Shown: positions 7,958 to 16,911 of the stretch, in pieces
Numbering within the stretch: the first letter of the stretch is position 1
Layout of the letters: each line of letters opens with the position of its first letter
DNA from: an uncultured Eubacteriales bacterium
GTDB lineage: Bacteria > Bacillota > Clostridia > Oscillospirales > Acutalibacteraceae
DNA: 64,000 nucleotides
Direction: 5' to 3'
Assembly: GCA_949293815.1 (NCBI GenBank)
Contig: CASFEZ010000005.1
Coordinates: forward strand, 1-64,000
Position numbers and translations under genes: made by a program
The notes under the pieces: generated by a model
Databases searched by the model: none
What the model was told of the DNA's origin: nothing
The model's input: only the letters and a program-made list of their open reading frames with translations

Positions 7958-8388
7958 TAAGCGCTCTCCCCCGCTTTGTGAATCCGGATTATCCGGGCGT
8001 TATCGCTCATGCCGCGGCTGATATCCACATATACCGTATTCTCCGGCAGCGCATCCCGAATATTTTCGCTCCATTCAATCAGCAGAATGGATTCCTCGTT
8101 CATATAGTCAAAAAAACCGGTGGATTGCAAATCCTCAATCGTTTTGACCCGGTACATATCGAAATGGTATAGATGCGGCTTGCCGCCATAGTCATTCACA
8201 ATGGCAAAGGTGGGGCTGGATACTGAGGCGGCATTGCCTAGACCGCGGACAAAACCGCGAACAAAGGTGGTTTTACCCATCCCCAAATCGCCGGTCAGCG
8301 CGACAACGGTGCCGCCGGATACGCCAAGCGCGAACGCGCCGGCCAGTCGTTCGGTCTGGTTAGGCGAATAAGAAAATAAAGTTTGCAT
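7957..8388 (-). CDS. tsaE: tRNA t6A-synthesis ATPase TsaE
   Basis: 143 residues, usual for TsaE. P-loop GDLGMGKTTFVRGFVRGLG near residue 33, then VSSPTFAIVNDYGG and LYHFDMYRV, and IEWSENIRDALPEN, all typical. It is the ATPase that drives turnover of the TsaBDE complex. An AAAGGA site precedes the ATG. First gene of the minus-strand operon, divergent from rodA across about 120 bp. Confidence 0.95.
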   Translation of the reverse strand: MQTLFSYSPNQTERLAGAFALGVSGGTVVALTGDLGMGKTTFVRGFVRGLGNAASVSSPTFAIVNDYGGKPHLYHFDMYRVKTIEDLQSTGFFDYMNEESILLIEWSENIRDALPENTVYVDISRGMSDNARIIRIHKAGESA

Positions 8389-8424
8389 GTTTCATCGTTC
8401 CTTTGTGTTTTCATAAATTAGTTG

Positions 8425-8453
8425 TTGAAAAATTTGGCAACTGCCAGTATAAT
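8425..8453 (+). promoter_or_regulatory. Promoter of rodA
   Basis: TTGAAA at 8425-8430, 17-bp spacer, TATAAT at 8448-8453. The predicted transcript starts near 8460, which rules out the in-frame TTG at 8403 as start and supports the TTG at 8508. Confidence 0.8.
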
Positions 8454-8507
8454 AGATTTACTGAGAACTTTTTTGAAGAAAAGAAAGAATTATACGGAGG
8501 TATCCCC

Positions 8508-9689
8508 TTGAGCGCCATCCTATCCGTTATCAAAAAAGCCTGGAGAGAAACGGACAATACGCTTCTGCTTTTATGTATGGCGGCGTCCTGTTTCGGCTGC
8601 CTGATGGTTACAAGCGCCACTGAATATTCCCGTCCCGCCGATTCGCTGATTTCCCGCGATGTAAGAGCGATGCTGATTGCCGTTGTTGTGGGTATTGTCG
8701 GGGCGCTCATTATATCCTTTATTGATTATGAGGTCATCATTCGGCTGTGGCCGGTCATTGCGGGCGTGTGTATTTTACTGCTGCTGCTCACCCTGGTCTT
8801 CGGCGTTGGACCCAATGAGAGAAGCGATGTTCGCTCCTGGCTGCAATTACCCGGCGGTTATTATTTCCAGCCTTCCGAACTGGTTAAAATCGGATTTATC
8901 GTCACTTTTGGCGTTCATTTAGATATTGTAAAGGATAAAATCCGAAATTTCAAGACCGTATTACTGCTTTGCCTGCACGGAGCTATTCCCACTGTGCTGG
9001 TCATGCTGGCGGGCGATATGGGCAGTTCCCTGATTTTTTTAATTATTTTTGCCGTTATGATTTTCATGGGCGGCATCGCACCAAAACATATCGCCCTTGG
9101 CTTTGCCGCAGTAGCTGCCGCCGTGCCGATTGCCTGGCGGTTTGTTTTAGGGGATATTCAAAAAAATCGCATTCTTGCACTGCTGTACCCCGAAGACTAT
9201 CCGGATATTATCTATCAACAGGACCGCGGCATTACCGCCATCGGCTCCGGCGGATGGACAGGCGCCGGACTCTTTCAGGGACAGTACACACAAAACCATC
9301 TGATTCCTGAGGGCGAAAATGATATGATTTTCGCCGTGATTGGCGAAGAGCTGGGATTTTTAGGTTGTCTGTTTGCCCTGTTCATACTCGCCATGATTAT
9401 ACTGAAAATCGTGTCTACCGGCAACCAGTCCCGCGACAATGCCACCAGTTTGATGTGCTACGGTCTTGCCGCCATGCTGACCGGTCAAATTGCAGTGAAT
9501 GTAGGCATGTGCTTAATGCTGCTGCCGGTTGTGGGCATTACCCTGCCCTTTTATTCTGCGGGCGGCTCTTCCACCTTGTGTTTGTATGTCGGAATTGGTC
9601 TGGCGCTGAGTATTTATCGCCATAACCGCGAGGGAGCCGCCGTCAATTTCCGCCTCTCGCGCATTCGCACACCGTTTTCGGAGGACTAA
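8508..9689 (+). CDS. rodA: SEDS-family peptidoglycan glycosyltransferase RodA
   Basis: 393 residues starting at TTG 8508, placed 7 bp after a GGAGG. The protein has about ten transmembrane segments. SEDS signatures: PSELVKIGFIVTFGVHL, the extracellular loop GSGGWTGAGLFQGQYT...HLIPEGENDMIFAVIGEELG, and LPFYSAGGSSTLCLYVGIGLAL near the C-terminus. RodA polymerises glycan strands from lipid II for side-wall growth together with a class B PBP. The family also includes FtsW and SpoVE, but the loop wording favours RodA. Other elongation-type genes (mreB-like, murB) lie 30 kb away. It ends in a strong terminator, so it is monocistronic. Confidence 0.85.
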   Translation: MSAILSVIKKAWRETDNTLLLLCMAASCFGCLMVTSATEYSRPADSLISRDVRAMLIAVVVGIVGALIISFIDYEVIIRLWPVIAGVCILLLLLTLVFGVGPNERSDVRSWLQLPGGYYFQPSELVKIGFIVTFGVHLDIVKDKIRNFKTVLLLCLHGAIPTVLVMLAGDMGSSLIFLIIFAVMIFMGGIAPKHIALGFAAVAAAVPIAWRFVLGDIQKNRILALLYPEDYPDIIYQQDRGITAIGSGGWTGAGLFQGQYTQNHLIPEGENDMIFAVIGEELGFLGCLFALFILAMIILKIVSTGNQSRDNATSLMCYGLAAMLTGQIAVNVGMCLMLLPVVGITLPFYSAGGSSTLCLYVGIGLALSIYRHNREGAAVNFRLSRIRTPFSED

Positions 9690-9707
9690 ACCACTTTCTA
9701 TTCCGCA

Positions 9708-9744
9708 GGGTGCTTCTCTCGTTTTGAGAAGCGCCCGTTTTTAT
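9708..9744 (+). terminator. Terminator of rodA
   Basis: GGGTGCTTCTC (9708-9718) pairs with GAGAAGCGCCC (9726-9736), followed by GTTTTT. Confidence 0.9.
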
Positions 9745-9770
9745 TGTCGCATTTCTGTATTGCCGCATCT

Positions 9771-12227
9771 TCACCCCTCTTTTTCCAGTCTGGCGCTGTT
9801 CGCCATCAATTTTTTGGTACCCGCATCGGCGAAAGCAACCTCCAGCAGCGTATCGTTACCCATCCGCTCTGTTTTCATGATAACGCCGCTGCCGAATTTC
9901 TTATGGCGCACGGCATCGCCGACATGAAAATCGGCAGCCGGCGCCGCTGTTTTTTTTGCGCCGGAAGAAAACAACGTTGCCCCCGTAAAACCAACACTTT
10001 TCCGCTCTTCCCTGCTATATGCCGGTTTTTCGCGCCGGGACGCGGCATGGGAACGCGCAGCTTCGCCGTAGCTGTCACTGCCACGCCCAAAGGTGCGGGA
10101 ATACCCCTCGCGCCCAAATCCTGTGTAAAAACCGGAACCTGCTGTATTGTCGATGCATTCTTTCAGCGATTCCGGAATTTCAGCCAAAAACCGCGACGGC
10201 GGGTTATAGGCCGTTGCGCCGTGCAGCATCCGCCGGGCTGCGTGAACAAGCACCAGCTTTTCCCGGGCACGGGTAATGCCCACATACGCCAGACGCCGTT
10301 CCTCCTCGATTTCCGCCGGGTCGTACAGCGACTGCATGCCGGGAAAAATACCATCGTCCATGCCCGGAATATACACCACCGGAAATTCCAGACCTTTCGC
10401 GGAGTGCAGAGTCATAAGTACGACTGTATCCGCCTCGGCGTTATATGTATCGATATCGGACAGCAGCGCAACCTCCTCCAAAAAGTCGGTCAGCGTGCTT
10501 TCCGGATTATCCTGTCGAAAGTGCAAAAGGTTTCCTTTGAGCTCATCAAGGTTGGCGAGCCGGTCCTCGGCGGTATCCGGCTCCGCCTGCAGGGAGGCAA
10601 TATATCCGCTGTCCTGCAATACCCGCTCCAGCAGCTCCGCCGGGCTCAGGCTCTGTGCCAGCTGCTCAAACTTGGTTATCAGCTCCGCAAACGCTTTGAA
10701 TTTTACTGCCGCTCTGGAAATGGCAGGATAATCCTGCGCTTGGGAAATCACCTCAAACAAGCTCACGCCAAGTCCCGCGGCAATTTGCCGGGCATTGTTC
10801 ATGGAAGTGGGACCAATCCCCCGCTTTGGTTCGTTGATAATCCGTCCCAGCCGCACATCATCGTCGTGGTTCGCAATCACCGAAAGGTAGGCCAGCGCGT
10901 CACGGATTTCCTTTCGCTCATAAAATCGCCTGCCGCCGATGATGCGGTAGGGAATGCCCGCGCGAATCAGCGCGGTTTCTATATTATTGGAAAGGGCGTT
11001 CATACGGTACAAAATGGCGTGATCGCTCCATTTTCTGCCCTCAGCGGCGCTGTCGGTAATCGAATCCGCCAAATATTCCGCCTCGCTGCGATCATCCTCA
11101 CAGATATAAACGGTGATTTTTTCGCCTGCGCCCTGATCTGTCCACAGATTTTTCCCCTTGCGCGCCTCGTTGTTTTGAATCACCGCGTTCGCCGCGTCCA
11201 GAATATTCTGGGTCGAACGGTAGTTCTGCTCCAGGCGAATGACACGGGCATTGGGATAAGACTTTTCAAAGCTCAAAATATTTTCGACTGTTGCACCGCG
11301 AAAACGGTAAATCGACTGGTCGTCATCGCCCACCACGCAGATATTCCTGCGCTGCCCCGCCAAATACCGGGTCAATACATATTGGGCATGGTTGGTATCC
11401 TGGTACTCGTCCACCATAATATGGGTGAACCGCTCGTTATAATACGCCAGCGCCTGAGGGCAGCTTTCAAAAAGATGCACGGTATGGACAATCAAATCGT
11501 CAAAATCCATCGCGTCAGCGCGCTGCAAAAGCTCCTGATACTTCAAATAGGCGGCGCCGATTTTCTCCATACGCACATCCCGCCCGCTCTGCCGAATGAA
11601 CTCCTGGGGGGAAATCAGCGAATCCTTGGCTTTGCTGATAACGGAAAGCACGGTTTTCACCGGCAAAAACTTTTCATCCACGCCCAACAGGCGCAGCACT
11701 TCCTTCATGACCCGTTTGGAATCGTCGGTATCATATATGGTAAAATGGGAGGAAAAGCCAATATTTTCGCCCCATTTGCGCAAAATGCGCACACAGCAGG
11801 AATGGAAGGTGGAAGCCCATACGGCGCTGCCGTCCTCCTCGCCGAGCATCAGCTGCAAGCGCTCCTTCAGCTCGCCGGCTGCCTTGTTGGTGAAGGTAAT
11901 CGCCAAGATACGCCAGGACTTGACGGATTCGTAATCCATTAAATCCGCAAACTGCGCATACGCGGTCTCATCCCCCGCCAAATACCGGTCCATTGCCGCC
12001 AAATCCGCGCTTGTCGGCTCCCGCCAGGCACGGTCTGTTGTATACGCTTTGCCGTATTGAATCAGATTGGCAATCCGGTTCACGATAACCGTTGTCTTGC
12101 CGCTCCCCGCGCCCGCCAGCACCAAAACAGGTCCATCAGTGGCGCAAATCGCTTCCCACTGTTTATCGTTCATACGGCGGAACTTCTGTTTTATTATCTG
12201 CCGTCTTTTTTCAAAAAAGCTATCCAA
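9771..12227 (-). CDS. pcrA: UvrD/PcrA-type superfamily 1 DNA helicase
   Basis: 818 residues from a TTG start (GGAG site 9 bp ahead). An internal ATG at residue 19 is the alternative. SF1A motifs in order: Q-motif LNDKQ-like MNDKQWEAI, Walker A AGAGSGKTTV, motif Ia ITFTNKAAGELKERL, motif II VDEYQDTNHAQY, motif III VGDDDQSIYRFRGA, motif IV LEQNYRS, motif V LMTLHSAKGLEFPVVYIPG, motif VI RRLAYVGITRAREKL. The C-terminus (GDAVRHKKFGSGVIMKTE...) is the Tudor-like RNA polymerase-binding domain of PcrA. Roles are 3'-5' unwinding in nucleotide excision repair, replication of rolling circles and clearing of stalled polymerase. The C-terminal linker is Ser/Gly/Tyr/Arg-rich. Confidence 0.95.
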   Translation of the reverse strand: MDSFFEKRRQIIKQKFRRMNDKQWEAICATDGPVLVLAGAGSGKTTVIVNRIANLIQYGKAYTTDRAWREPTSADLAAMDRYLAGDETAYAQFADLMDYESVKSWRILAITFTNKAAGELKERLQLMLGEEDGSAVWASTFHSCCVRILRKWGENIGFSSHFTIYDTDDSKRVMKEVLRLLGVDEKFLPVKTVLSVISKAKDSLISPQEFIRQSGRDVRMEKIGAAYLKYQELLQRADAMDFDDLIVHTVHLFESCPQALAYYNERFTHIMVDEYQDTNHAQYVLTRYLAGQRRNICVVGDDDQSIYRFRGATVENILSFEKSYPNARVIRLEQNYRSTQNILDAANAVIQNNEARKGKNLWTDQGAGEKITVYICEDDRSEAEYLADSITDSAAEGRKWSDHAILYRMNALSNNIETALIRAGIPYRIIGGRRFYERKEIRDALAYLSVIANHDDDVRLGRIINEPKRGIGPTSMNNARQIAAGLGVSLFEVISQAQDYPAISRAAVKFKAFAELITKFEQLAQSLSPAELLERVLQDSGYIASLQAEPDTAEDRLANLDELKGNLLHFRQDNPESTLTDFLEEVALLSDIDTYNAEADTVVLMTLHSAKGLEFPVVYIPGMDDGIFPGMQSLYDPAEIEEERRLAYVGITRAREKLVLVHAARRMLHGATAYNPPSRFLAEIPESLKECIDNTAGSGFYTGFGREGYSRTFGRGSDSYGEAARSHAASRREKPAYSREERKSVGFTGATLFSSGAKKTAAPAADFHVGDAVRHKKFGSGVIMKTERMGNDTLLEVAFADAGTKKLMANSARLEKEG

Positions 12228-12274
12228 CTACATTTTCTCCGTACTGTATTTTATCTGTATCTGTCAAAGGCAGC

Positions 12275-12958
12275 TTAACCAATCTCATCGGAAAAATTTT
12301 TCATGGCGTTTTTCAGCCGCTGTACATCCGCATCGATGCCCCGGAACATATCCATACATTTTTCCATGCAAAGGTTCAGCTCGGCGGAAAGGAGCTGCGC
12401 TTTTTTATCAGCTGAGGTAATGCAGCTGCGGGTCTGCTCATTGACAGCGGACGCCGATTTTTTTGCCTCCTCCACAATCTGGTCGGCAAAGCGGCGCGCG
12501 TCCACAAAAGCAGAGCCAACCCGCGCCTCTAAACTTTCCCCGGCAGGTTCCGCCTTCGGCTCCGGCTGCTCGTTGGACTGCTGCGCGTCGGAAAGCGCTT
12601 TCTCCAGCTCTGCAATATGTTCGCGTAAACGCCGGTTCTCCTCGGCTGCCCCATCGCTTTGAGCAGACAGCTGCTGATACTTCTGCGCCAGCGCCTGGTA
12701 CTCTGCCTCTTTAATGGAAAGCGCGGCGGCAGCCTCGCGGGCATCGCGGTTTTCTTTCAGCTCCTCCTCCGCCGCATTTTTTGCGGCGGCCAGCGTTTGA
12801 TACTGCTGCGTCAGCTCCCGCAGCTGCGTATCCAACGCAGTGACCGAAGCGCGCAAATCCGCCTCAATCTTCTTTTGCATTTCAATAAAATTCAAAACAT
12901 CGTCCTTATTAAACCCGCCGAAAGCGGCTGTTTTGAAGACACCGGTCATATCGTCCAT
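12275..12958 (-). CDS. DivIVA-like coiled-coil protein
   Basis: 227 residues from the ATG at 12958. A GGGAGG lies about 10 bp upstream, inside a longer open frame. The N-terminal segment FKTAAFGGFNKDDVLNFIEMQKK matches the membrane-targeting start of clostridial DivIVA-family proteins. Residues 30-130 are a heptad-rich coiled coil. An Ala/Pro/Glu linker leads to a second helix rich in Ala and Lys. It probably sits at the membrane or division site and organises envelope growth or septation. The gene lies 47 bp upstream of pcrA on the same strand and may be cotranscribed with it. Confidence 0.75.
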   Translation of the reverse strand: MDDMTGVFKTAAFGGFNKDDVLNFIEMQKKIEADLRASVTALDTQLRELTQQYQTLAAAKNAAEEELKENRDAREAAAALSIKEAEYQALAQKYQQLSAQSDGAAEENRRLREHIAELEKALSDAQQSNEQPEPKAEPAGESLEARVGSAFVDARRFADQIVEEAKKSASAVNEQTRSCITSADKKAQLLSAELNLCMEKCMDMFRGIDADVQRLKNAMKNFSDEIG

Positions 12959-13139
12959 CCGGCAACATCCTCCCAAAGAAGCGGCATTTCGCCTGTAATA
13001 TGCAAATTATAACATCCTTACAACAAAAAAACAACCTCTTAGCGACAATAAATAGCAAAGGTTTTCATGTTTTTTATCATTCTTTTTCGGAAGACAGCAA
13101 AAAAACTATGGGCTTTATACAGTAATTTGTTTTTTCAGC

Positions 13140-13168
13140 TTGATTTTTTGCGGATTTCGGTATACAAT
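13140..13168 (+). promoter_or_regulatory. Promoter of alpha/beta hydrolase gene
   Basis: TTGATT at 13140-13145, 17-bp spacer, TACAAT at 13163-13168, 34 bp before the ATG. Confidence 0.7.
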
Positions 13169-13202
13169 GGGAGAACAAGAATGATATGACGGAGTTGACG
13201 AT

Positions 13203-14210
13203 ATGCAGGATTCCACCAAAAAAAAGATTGCCAAAGCAGCTGTCATCACCGCAGGTGTCGGCGCCGCATGCGGCGCAGCGGTTTTTTCTTTCAGTAATTT
13301 TGTATATGACCAGATTTTCACTGCAAAGGCCATGGTAAAGCGCGGAAACCCCTTTGTATTGGAACCGGCAGAAAAGGAACGGTATCTGAAAAACCCGAAT
13401 ACCATCCACGATGACCGCACCTGGTTCGCCTGTATGGAGCCGATTGAGGAAACCATCCAATCAAAACGCGGCGAAAATCTGCACGCAGAATACCTGAAAC
13501 CTGCTGTCGGGTCGCATATTTGGTGCCTTTGTATTCACGGCTGGACCAGCTGCCCGCAGAATGTGGCTATTCCCGCCCGGCATTTTTATGAAAAAGGCTG
13601 GAATGTGCTCATACCCCATATGCGCGGTCACGGCAAAAGCGAGCAGAAAAATGTCAGCATGGGCTGGTTCGACCGGCTGGATATGCTGGATTGGATTGAC
13701 TTTATCATTTCCCGCGACCCCGAAGCGCAGATTTTCCTGATTGGTGTTTCCATGGGCAGCGCCACGGTTATGATGACCGGCGGCGAGCAGCTGCCGCAAA
13801 ATGTCAAAGCGCTGATTGCCGACTGCGGCTATACCTCCGTTTGGGACGAAATCAGCTGTGAGATTAAAGATATGTTCCATCTGCCGGTGCACCCGCTCTG
13901 TGATGCGTTCCGTCTGGTCACCATGGCGCGTGCAGGCTACGACATCAAAAAGGCGTCCTCGGTAGAGCAGCTGAAAAAATGCACCACGCCCATTTTGTTT
14001 ATTCACGGACAAGAGGATACCTTTGTTCCCTACCATATGCTGCAAAAGGTTTATGATGCGGCGGAAAATTGTGAAAAAGACATGCTTTCCGTTCCTGACG
14101 CCGCCCACGCCAATTCCTGGGATATTCACCCGGAGCTGTATTGGCCGAAAGTGGATTCATTCCTGGCAAAACACCTCAATCTTGCATCCGGGAATGAAAA
14201 AGCCTCCTGA
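13203..14210 (+). CDS. Membrane-associated alpha/beta hydrolase
   Basis: 335 residues. An N-terminal hydrophobic helix (about residues 10-34, AAVITAGVGAACGAAVFSF) would anchor or export it. The hydrolase core follows: IHGWTSCP (oxyanion region), nucleophile elbow GVSMGSA with Ser183, Asp272 in HGQEDTF and His302 in AAHANSW. This matches the YqkD/prolyl-oligopeptidase-like group of Firmicutes hydrolases. The reaction is probably ester or amide hydrolysis; the substrate is unknown. A GGAG site precedes the ATG. A short GC hairpin overlaps the stop codon and is followed by A/T-rich DNA. Confidence 0.8.
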   Translation: MQDSTKKKIAKAAVITAGVGAACGAAVFSFSNFVYDQIFTAKAMVKRGNPFVLEPAEKERYLKNPNTIHDDRTWFACMEPIEETIQSKRGENLHAEYLKPAVGSHIWCLCIHGWTSCPQNVAIPARHFYEKGWNVLIPHMRGHGKSEQKNVSMGWFDRLDMLDWIDFIISRDPEAQIFLIGVSMGSATVMMTGGEQLPQNVKALIADCGYTSVWDEISCEIKDMFHLPVHPLCDAFRLVTMARAGYDIKKASSVEQLKKCTTPILFIHGQEDTFVPYHMLQKVYDAAENCEKDMLSVPDAAHANSWDIHPELYWPKVDSFLAKHLNLASGNEKAS

Positions 14211-14245
14211 GGCGAAAAAATTTTCAAATAATTTTAATAATTATA

Positions 14246-14274
14246 TTGTATTTTCAGTCAAAAGGCTTTATAAT
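14246..14274 (+). promoter_or_regulatory. Promoter of YhhN-family gene
   Basis: TTGTAT at 14246-14251, 17-bp spacer, TATAAT at 14269-14274, in very A/T-rich DNA. Confidence 0.6.
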
Positions 14275-14307
14275 ACAAAGTAAGTTACATAAGTTGGAGG
14301 TTAATTT

Positions 14308-15039
14308 ATGCACATACAGTTGTTGGTACTTGGCGCGATTGCCACCATAGTTTTCCTCATTTTACGGGTAAAAAAAGGCGGCCTGCCCGCCGCAGTCGCA
14401 AAAACCTGTGCAAGTATTTTCTTTGTATTCACCGGTCTTGCTTCCGCGTTTGACTCACTGCCCGCGTTCGGTTCGCTCTCCGTTGGTTTCGCTACCTTTA
14501 ACCCCTGGAGCTTTTATATCATCGGCGGTCTGGTCTGTGCAGTTCTCGGCGATTTGTGGCTGGACTTAAAGTACACCTATCTCGAAAACAGCAACGAATT
14601 CACCGCTTTGGGTATGTCGTTTTTCCTGGGCACGCAGGTGCTGTATTTCGTAGGTGCGTTCAACTGCTTTAAATGGAACGACAACGCTTCTTATATTTAC
14701 GCGTCCATCGTTGTCGGCGCCATCTTCGCCCTGATTTGCGTTTTTGGCGAAAGACGCTTCCTGAAGGTCAAATTCGGCAAGTTCAAAGCCATCAGCGCGG
14801 TATATTCCGGTGTGCTTGGCTTTGTTATGGTATTTACCATCTGCTGCGCTATCAGCGATGGCGAGAGCCAGGGCGCAAAGCTCATGGCGCTCGGCGAGGT
14901 GCTGTTGTGGATTTCCGATATGATTCTGGTCAAAACCTATTTCGGCGAAGGCATGAACAAGAAAAAGCATGTTCTGTGGAACCATATCCTCTACTATGCG
15001 GCGCAGTATCTAATTGCTGTCTCCATTGCCAGCATATAA
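14308..15039 (+). CDS. YhhN-family integral membrane protein (lysoplasmalogenase-like)
   Basis: 243 residues with about eight hydrophobic segments. Family markers of YhhN/TMEM86 proteins are present: GLVCAVLGDLWLDL, NEFTALGMSFFLGTQVLYF, and the C-terminal GEVLLWISDMILVKTYF followed by NHILYYAAQYLIA. The conserved aspartates in G-D-L-W and S-D-M-I are in place. Animal and some bacterial members hydrolyse the vinyl ether bond of lysoplasmalogen; many anaerobic Clostridia make plasmalogens, so the activity would make sense, but it is inferred. A GGAGG site precedes the ATG, and a strong terminator follows. Confidence 0.65.
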   Translation: MHIQLLVLGAIATIVFLILRVKKGGLPAAVAKTCASIFFVFTGLASAFDSLPAFGSLSVGFATFNPWSFYIIGGLVCAVLGDLWLDLKYTYLENSNEFTALGMSFFLGTQVLYFVGAFNCFKWNDNASYIYASIVVGAIFALICVFGERRFLKVKFGKFKAISAVYSGVLGFVMVFTICCAISDGESQGAKLMALGEVLLWISDMILVKTYFGEGMNKKKHVLWNHILYYAAQYLIAVSIASI

Positions 15040-15052
15040 CGTTTCATTCCCA

Positions 15053-15085
15053 AACGGCGTGCGATGCAACCGCACGCCGTTTTTT
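15053..15085 (+). terminator. Terminator after YhhN-family gene
   Basis: AACGGCGTGCG (15053-15063) pairs perfectly with CGCACGCCGTT (15071-15081), then T's. It ends only about 20 bp before the next gene's TTG start, leaving no room for a full promoter in between, so the HAD/DHS-like pair may depend on read-through or on a promoter inside the YhhN gene. Confidence 0.9.
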
Positions 15086-15104
15086 ACATAAAGGGGGCTT
15101 CCCA

Positions 15105-15902
15105 TTGTTTATTCTGCACCAAAAGGAACCGCATAACCTGCGCGCCGCCGTCTTTGATTTTGACGGAACGCTTTCTACCCTGCGCTGCGGCTGGGAAGCG
15201 GTCATGTTATCACTGATGACGGACTATCTCGGTCCGCAGGCAGAGGCGGAATGCAAACAATATATAGATGAATCGACCGGCATACAAACCATCCACCAGA
15301 TGAAGTGGCTCTGCGAAAAGGTTATGTCAGGGCAAAACCCCAAGCACGCCCCGCCGGATCCATGGTTTTTCAAGGAGGAATACAATCGTCGGCTGATGGT
15401 CGGCATTGACGAAAAACGCCGCGCCATTGCAAAAAAGCCTACCCTGCGGCAGACCTATCTTATTCCCGGCGCCGAAAACTTTTTACAGCTGCTGCAAAAA
15501 AACAATATCGCCCTGTTCGCCGCCAGCGGCACCGACGAAACCGATGTACAGGCAGAAGCAAAGCTGCTCGGTCTTGCGCCTTATTTTCAGGAAATACACG
15601 GCGCACAGCCCCGCAGTGAGCTTTGCGGCAAGGAGGCTGTTTTGCGCAATCTTCTGAAAAACAGCCGCATCCCGCCCGAACAAATTTTAATCTGCGGAGA
15701 CGGCAAGGTGGAAATCCGGCTCGGCGCCCGGCAGGGCTGCCCCACGCTCGGCATTGCCAGCCGGGAAGAAGAGCTGTCGGGCGCAATGGACAGCGCCAAA
15801 AAAGCCCGCCTGACCGAAGCGGGCGCAGACGCCATTGCTGCTGATTTTTCCGAACTACCCGCATTGGCGGACTGGCTCGGAATAAAGGAGAGTATACAAT
15901 AA
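15105..15902 (+). CDS. HAD-superfamily phosphatase
   Basis: 265 residues from TTG 15105, which follows AAGGGGG by about 9 bp. Open frame continues upstream but crosses the terminator. HAD motifs: motif I DFDGTLS (nucleophile and general acid aspartates), motif II in LFAASGTDETD, a Lys in the motif III area (KEAVLRNLLKN), and motif IV ICGDGKVEIRLGARQG. A helical cap (residues about 25-105) lies between motifs I and II, so this is a C1-capped phosphatase of the phosphoglycolate phosphatase/sugar phosphatase type. It shares one base with the start of the DHS-like gene (TAATG), so the two act in one pathway by inference. The substrate is unknown. Confidence 0.8.
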   Translation: MFILHQKEPHNLRAAVFDFDGTLSTLRCGWEAVMLSLMTDYLGPQAEAECKQYIDESTGIQTIHQMKWLCEKVMSGQNPKHAPPDPWFFKEEYNRRLMVGIDEKRRAIAKKPTLRQTYLIPGAENFLQLLQKNNIALFAASGTDETDVQAEAKLLGLAPYFQEIHGAQPRSELCGKEAVLRNLLKNSRIPPEQILICGDGKVEIRLGARQGCPTLGIASREEELSGAMDSAKKARLTEAGADAIAADFSELPALADWLGIKESIQ

Positions 15903-16873
15903 TGGAAAGACGCAAGCAAACCCTGGATATGCGCGGCATTAAAACCTATTCTGCCCGTGAACGAAAAAATCTGGTAACCATTGAAGGTCTGATGACACCG
16001 GGCGTTACGCCCCATGAAACCTTTGCCGACCCGAATCTGGATTTACTGACAGAGCGCATCCTGGCTGCCCGGGCAAACGGTCGTCCGGTTATTTGGAGCA
16101 TGGGCGCGCATGTGATTAAGAACCACCTGTCGCGCTATGTTATTGAATTAATGAAACAGGGTATGATTACCCATATCGCCGCCAACGGAGCGACCAGCAT
16201 CCACGATTTTGAACTGTGTTATCTGGGCGGCACCAGTGAAGATGTGCCCACCGCCATCGAGGACGGCTCTTTTGGTATGTGGGAAGAAACCGGCGGCTGG
16301 ATGAACGAAGCCATCCGGCTCGGCGCCGCACAGAATATGGGCTACGGCGAAGCGCTGGGCGCGTATATCGATGTGCATCCCGAACGCTTCCCCCACAGGG
16401 AGGACTGCCTGCTTTGGCAAGGCTATCGTCTGGATATTCCCATGACCTATCATATCGCTCTGGGTACGGATATCATTCATCAGCACCCCAGCTGTGATTT
16501 CGGCGCCATCGGCAAATGCTCCGGCATTGATTTCCGCAAATTCTGCTATTCCGTTTCCCAACTGGACGGCGGTGTTTTCCTGAACTTCGGTTCGGCGGTA
16601 ATTGGACCGGAGGTATTCCTGAAAGCCCTGTCCATTGTCCGCAACCTCGGCTATCCCACCTTTCATATTACAACGGCAAATTTTGATTTGCAGCCGCTGG
16701 GGGATTACCGCGCCAAAATCGGCTACGACGACCCCCATTATTACTACCGTCCCCGGAAAAACATTGTCAATCGCCCAACCCAAAACGGCGGCATCGGCTG
16801 GCATTTCACCGGTGACCACCGCGTAACAATCCCGACACTGTATGATAAAATAGTTGCAAAATGTAAAAAATAA
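15902..16873 (+). CDS. Deoxyhypusine-synthase-like protein without the catalytic lysine
   Basis: 323 residues. The order of blocks follows deoxyhypusine synthase: a first Rossmann part with GRPVIWSMGAHVIKNHLSRYVIELM and HIAANGATSIHDFELCYLG (about 60-110), then IPMTYHIALGTDIIHQHP with GIDFRKFC (about 179-215), then GGVFLNFGSAVIGPEVFLKALS (about 223-244). True synthases carry an active-site lysine in a GGG-x-x-K-H-H segment at this last place; here it reads GSAVIGPEV, so the lysine seems lost. Bacteria lack eIF5A. Homologues in bacteria have been linked to polyamine chemistry such as homospermidine synthesis, but the missing lysine argues for a different NAD-dependent or non-catalytic role. Coupled to the HAD phosphatase upstream. 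Confidence 0.75.
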   Translation: MERRKQTLDMRGIKTYSARERKNLVTIEGLMTPGVTPHETFADPNLDLLTERILAARANGRPVIWSMGAHVIKNHLSRYVIELMKQGMITHIAANGATSIHDFELCYLGGTSEDVPTAIEDGSFGMWEETGGWMNEAIRLGAAQNMGYGEALGAYIDVHPERFPHREDCLLWQGYRLDIPMTYHIALGTDIIHQHPSCDFGAIGKCSGIDFRKFCYSVSQLDGGVFLNFGSAVIGPEVFLKALSIVRNLGYPTFHITTANFDLQPLGDYRAKIGYDDPHYYYRPRKNIVNRPTQNGGIGWHFTGDHRVTIPTLYDKIVAKCKK

Positions 16874-16911
16874 CGCATTTCTGTTTTTTTACAAAGCGCT
16901 TTCACCGAAAA

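Noticed and set aside
9744..11942. Very long open frame on the plus strand opposite pcrA (over 700 codons)
   Set aside because: It is the antisense of a clear helicase with all SF1 motifs; its product is low-complexity in character, has no ribosome site and no recognisable domain.
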